NCBI RefSeq assembly: GCF_022012435.1
Contig: NZ_JAKLUA010000016.1
Coordinates: 87,621 to 151,620, forward strand
DNA from: Bradyrhizobium zhengyangense
GTDB taxonomy: Bacteria; Pseudomonadota; Alphaproteobacteria; Rhizobiales; Xanthobacteraceae
DNA: 64,000 nt
Direction of reading: 5' to 3'
In this document: positions 61,485-64,000 of the stretch, in pieces
Numbering within the stretch: the first letter of the stretch is position 1
How the letters are laid out: every line of letters begins with the position of its first letter
Translations under genes and position numbers: made by a program
The notes under the pieces: generated by a model
What the model was told of the DNA's origin: nothing
Seen by the model: only the letters and a program-made list of their open reading frames with translations
Database searches by the model: none

Positions 61485-61989
61485 ATGACGACGGAGAGAA
61501 CAACCGCCTCTGGTCCGCTGCAGACGCTCTCGTGGTATCGCTGGACGCTGCTCTCGATCGCGGGACTAATATTTTTCCTGTTGGCGATCTCCATTTTCGT
61601 GCTCGTCAAGCCACGGACGACGACCCGGTCGGCAATCGATATCGGGTTGGTCTCCGCCAACGAGAAAGTCGATTATTCGACGAGTTAAAGATATTGTCCG
61701 ACGAGGTCCGCGCTTCTCTACCTGCCCAACGGGAGGATTTGGCGGGCCAGCAACTGCAGCGGCGCTCCAGCCAGCAATCGGACGTTCCTTTTGCGGACGA
61801 CACCCGCCGCTGCGCGTGCCGTGCTGGCCAAGCGATCCGCCGAAGAACTCGGCCAACAGATCACCGATGATCAGAAGGCAATCGGGATCGCGTCGACTCG
61901 GATTTCTGTTCATTGCAGCCATCACCTCAATTTTAGTGGCGTTTGCAGCTGCCGCCCTTTTGCACAATTTCGTTGCGACACGGACCTGA
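61485..61989 (+). pseudogene. Remnant of a Wzz-like polysaccharide chain-length protein
   Basis: The N-terminal part (61485-61688) reads MTTERTTASGPLQTLSWYRW, then a first membrane segment LLSIAGLIFFLLAISIFVLV and KPRTTTRSAIDIGLVSANEKVDYSTS before a stop. In shifted frames follow a coiled-coil-like stretch (ARAVLAKRSAEELGQQITDD) and a second membrane segment (FLFIAAITSILVAFAAAALL) ending at 61989. Two flanking TM segments and a central coil are the Wzz plan, but most of the middle (about 150 residues) is missing. So it is a truncated, frameshifted remnant. The family call is tentative. Confidence 0.55.
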
Positions 61990-61992
61990 AGA

Positions 61993-63372
61993 ATGGGTGC
62001 ACAAGCTCGCCAGGCGGTGATCGAGACCATTTTCCTCGCGCGGGCTCTGACAACATCAGATCAAGCCGGGATTGGATCGCCCACGCCGCAGTCCTTTAGG
62101 TTCGGGCCCAGCTTGCTCGTCTTCGCCTACATTGTGCTCTGCTGCGTGTCACTCGCCTACGTCACACAATTTTACGAATCAATACTGCGGACAGGAAGCA
62201 ATGCAGACGCATTGTACGCAACGGCCTTAAACATCGCACCGTTTGCGCTGATCTCAATTCTCTTCAGCGTTAGTCAATTCAGCTTGGGCTATCTGCTTGG
62301 ATTCTACTTATACACGATCATACTGGGCTATCTGTGGCTGATCCAACTATCGAAATTCCCTTATGATCATGCTCTGGCATATGCATCGTCTTTTGCCTCG
62401 GCGCTCGCATTCCTCGTACCTGCGCTATTCATCACAGCACCCATAAAGCCAAGAGTGGAGATCTCGCCAGGCACGTTTAGCAAATTGTTGACGTCCATAT
62501 TTATCCTCAGCGCGATCGTTGTCGTCTGCGGCGCGTTCTTCAACCTGAGGATGGTTAGGCTCGCGGAGATCTACACCTATCGCGGTGAACTCCGGTTTCC
62601 GGCCTGGCTACAATAACAATATGCAATGGGCATCACGTCGAATGTGCTGCTGCCATTTGCATTTGCTTGCTTTGTTGCGCAGAAAAGCTGGTGGCGAGCT
62701 ATATCGACATTGCTGCTCCTACTACTCTTTTATCCAATCACACTCACCAAGCTTGCCCTGTTCGCACCGGCCTGGTTGTTATTCCTGGGCTTGGGCTCAA
62801 TTTTCTTTGAGCCCAGGACAGCCGTGGTGCTGTCTCTACTCCTGCCGATTCTGCTAGGGGTGATTCTGGCAATGCTTTTTGATGCCAATGCGATCACTTA
62901 TCAGCAGTTCATCTCATATTTCGGCTTGATCAACTTCAGGATGATCGCCCTCCCTTCGAGTGCACTCGATTACTACAATGACTTCTTCGCAACGCACGAA
63001 CTGACCTACTTTTGCCAGATCAATCTCGTAAAATCGTTCGTCGATTGCCCGTACCGGGAGCCGCTGGCAGTCGTGATGCAAAACGCCTATCAGATTGGAT
63101 ACTTTAATGCCTCGCTGTTCGCGACCGAAGGCATCGCGTCAGTCGGAATGAATATGGCACCGGTTGCTGCCCTTGCGTGCGGGTTGATCATTTCGCTCGG
63201 CAATTGCCTATCCTCGGGCCTACCATCGCGATTCGTCCTTCTATCAGCCGGCGTTCTCGCGCAGACCTTCATCAACGTTCCGCTAACGATTTCGTTTGTG
63301 ACGAATGGCGCCGCGCTCCTTTTCCTGCTCTGGTACATTACGCCTCGCACGCTATTTGAGCGCGTATCATGA
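61993..63372 (+). pseudogene. Wzy-like O-antigen/EPS polymerase split by an in-frame TAA
   Basis: One 459-codon reading frame with a single in-frame TAA at 62614-62616: part 1 (61993-62616, 207 residues) and part 2 (ATG 62626-63372, 248 residues). About ten to twelve hydrophobic segments, and a soluble loop (FRMIALPSSALDYYNDFFAT and HELTYFCQINLVKSF, part 2 residues 105-140) of the polysaccharide polymerase type. GC is lower than in the neighbours. The stop lies in a perfect tandem ACAATA repeat; with one copy, the frame reads FPAWLQYAMGITSN without a break. It lies 3 bases after the Wzz remnant. Confidence 0.75.
62610..62621 (+). repeat. 6-bp tandem duplication (ACAATA)2 creating the stop
   Basis: ACAATA at 62610-62615 and again at 62616-62621. 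The frame across it is CTA CAA TAA CAA TAT GCA. Removing one unit gives CTA CAA TAT GCA and restores an open frame of 457 codons. Confidence 0.9.
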
Positions 63373-63504
63373 CGCTTCCGCGAAATCGGGCACGCTTGAC
63401 TGCTTCAATGGCAATTCGAGTCTGCAGATCAATCTCATCGAAAGCAGCGACGCTTTCCATGTTCCGCCGATTGAGCGACCCGACTCGACCCAGCAGGATT
63501 ACCG

Positions 63505-64000
63505 CTAGGCCCCCTGCGCCTCAGCCAAATAGGCCTCATAAGCGCGCTTCAAGCCATCCTCGAGTGACGTCGTCGCGCGCCAGCCGAGCTTTGTCAGCCG
63601 ACTGACGTCGAGCAGCTTGCGCGGCGTGCCGTCGGGGCGCGAGGTGTCGAAAGCGATCTCGCCGCGATAGCCGACGATCTCCGCGACCACGCCCGCGAAC
63701 TCGGCGATGGCGATGTCCTCGCCAGTGCCGATGTTGACGAGGTCCGCACCGGAATAGGTCTTCATCAGATGCACGCAGGCATCCGCCATGTCGTCGACAT
63801 AGAGGAACTCGCGCCGCGGCGTACCGGTGCCCTAGACGACGACACTCTTGGCGCCAGACTCTTTCGCCTCATGGAAGCGGCGGATCAGGGCGGCGACGAC
63901 GTGGCTCAATTCAGGGTGATAATTGTCGCCGGGGCCATAAAGATTGGTCGGCATCACGCTGATGAAGTCGCTGCCGTACTGGCTGCAATAGGCCTCCGCC
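63505..64000 (-). pseudogene. fcl: GDP-L-fucose synthase, interrupted by TAG (cut by window edge)
   Basis: The 3' part of a GDP-fucose synthase (GDP-4-keto-6-deoxymannose epimerase/reductase). From the window edge it reads SVMPTNLYGPGDNYHPELSH, LIRRFHEAK, then GAKSVVV, a TAG, GTGTPRREFLYVDDMADA and GRTxx-like NIGTGEDIAIAEFAG, SRPDGTPRKLLDVSRLTKLG. E. coli Fcl has Trp at the stop position (VVVWGSGTPMREFLHVDDM), so TGG became TAG (63832-63834). The fragment after it (ATG 63789) lacks the NADP-binding half. The catalytic YxxxK lies beyond the edge. Confidence 0.85.

Overview
The window reads as chromosomal DNA of an alphaproteobacterium of the Bradyrhizobium/Nitrobacteraceae kind. This is inferred from the high GC, the gene families, the rhizobial style of LPS genes and the dispersed palindromic repeats. 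No tRNA, rRNA, CRISPR array or intact mobile element was seen. The theme is cell-surface polysaccharide, followed by the methyl cycle, two branched-chain-type ABC uptake operons and a cyclic-nucleotide signalling cluster.

Layout. 1-18.6 kb is an LPS/O-antigen region. It holds a GDP-mannose pyrophosphorylase (cut by the window edge) with a UDP-glucuronate epimerase; a module resembling UDP-N-acetylquinovosamine synthesis and O-antigen initiation (WbpM-type dehydratase, WbpV/WreQ-type reductase, WecA/WreU-type phosphoglycosyltransferase, a GT4 transferase); a hldD-hldE-ligase operon; waaF; a PilZ protein; an LpcC-like transferase; galE; an MsbA-like exporter; and a fumarylacetoacetate hydrolase-family enzyme closed by a strong terminator. 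18.7-28.1 kb is mixed: an NTF2-fold protein, a Spy-like periplasmic protein with a TauE permease, LpxO, a LysR regulator divergent from an SDR plus MFS pair, and a flavin monooxygenase. Between the MFS and monooxygenase genes lies a roughly 1.5 kb insert carrying a UDP-glucuronate decarboxylase, bounded by a perfect 78-bp direct repeat of the monooxygenase 3' end.

28.2-35.6 kb is a methyl-cycle block: an HTH-methyltransferase, metK, ahcY and a MetE-like protein, with a frameshifted TPR-caspase gene between them. 35.7-40.4 kb is a five-gene Liv-type ABC operon with a perfect 14-bp-arm palindrome upstream. 40.9-48.8 kb holds a small lipoprotein, purU, a HemD-family protein, and a co-directional set of two class III cyclases flanking a thioredoxin-fold protein. 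49-61 kb holds an MFS gene with a disturbed start, a Crp-family regulator and a second Liv system that embeds an acyl-CoA synthetase and is followed by a PaaK-like ligase, suggesting uptake and CoA activation of an organic acid.

61.4-64 kb returns to polysaccharide genes, but every gene is broken: a Wzz-like remnant, a Wzy-like polymerase stopped by a 6-bp tandem duplication, and a GDP-fucose synthase with TAG at a conserved Trp. This points to decay or switching of an O-antigen locus, although assembly error has to be excluded. Dispersed palindromic repeats lie in many intergenic gaps.
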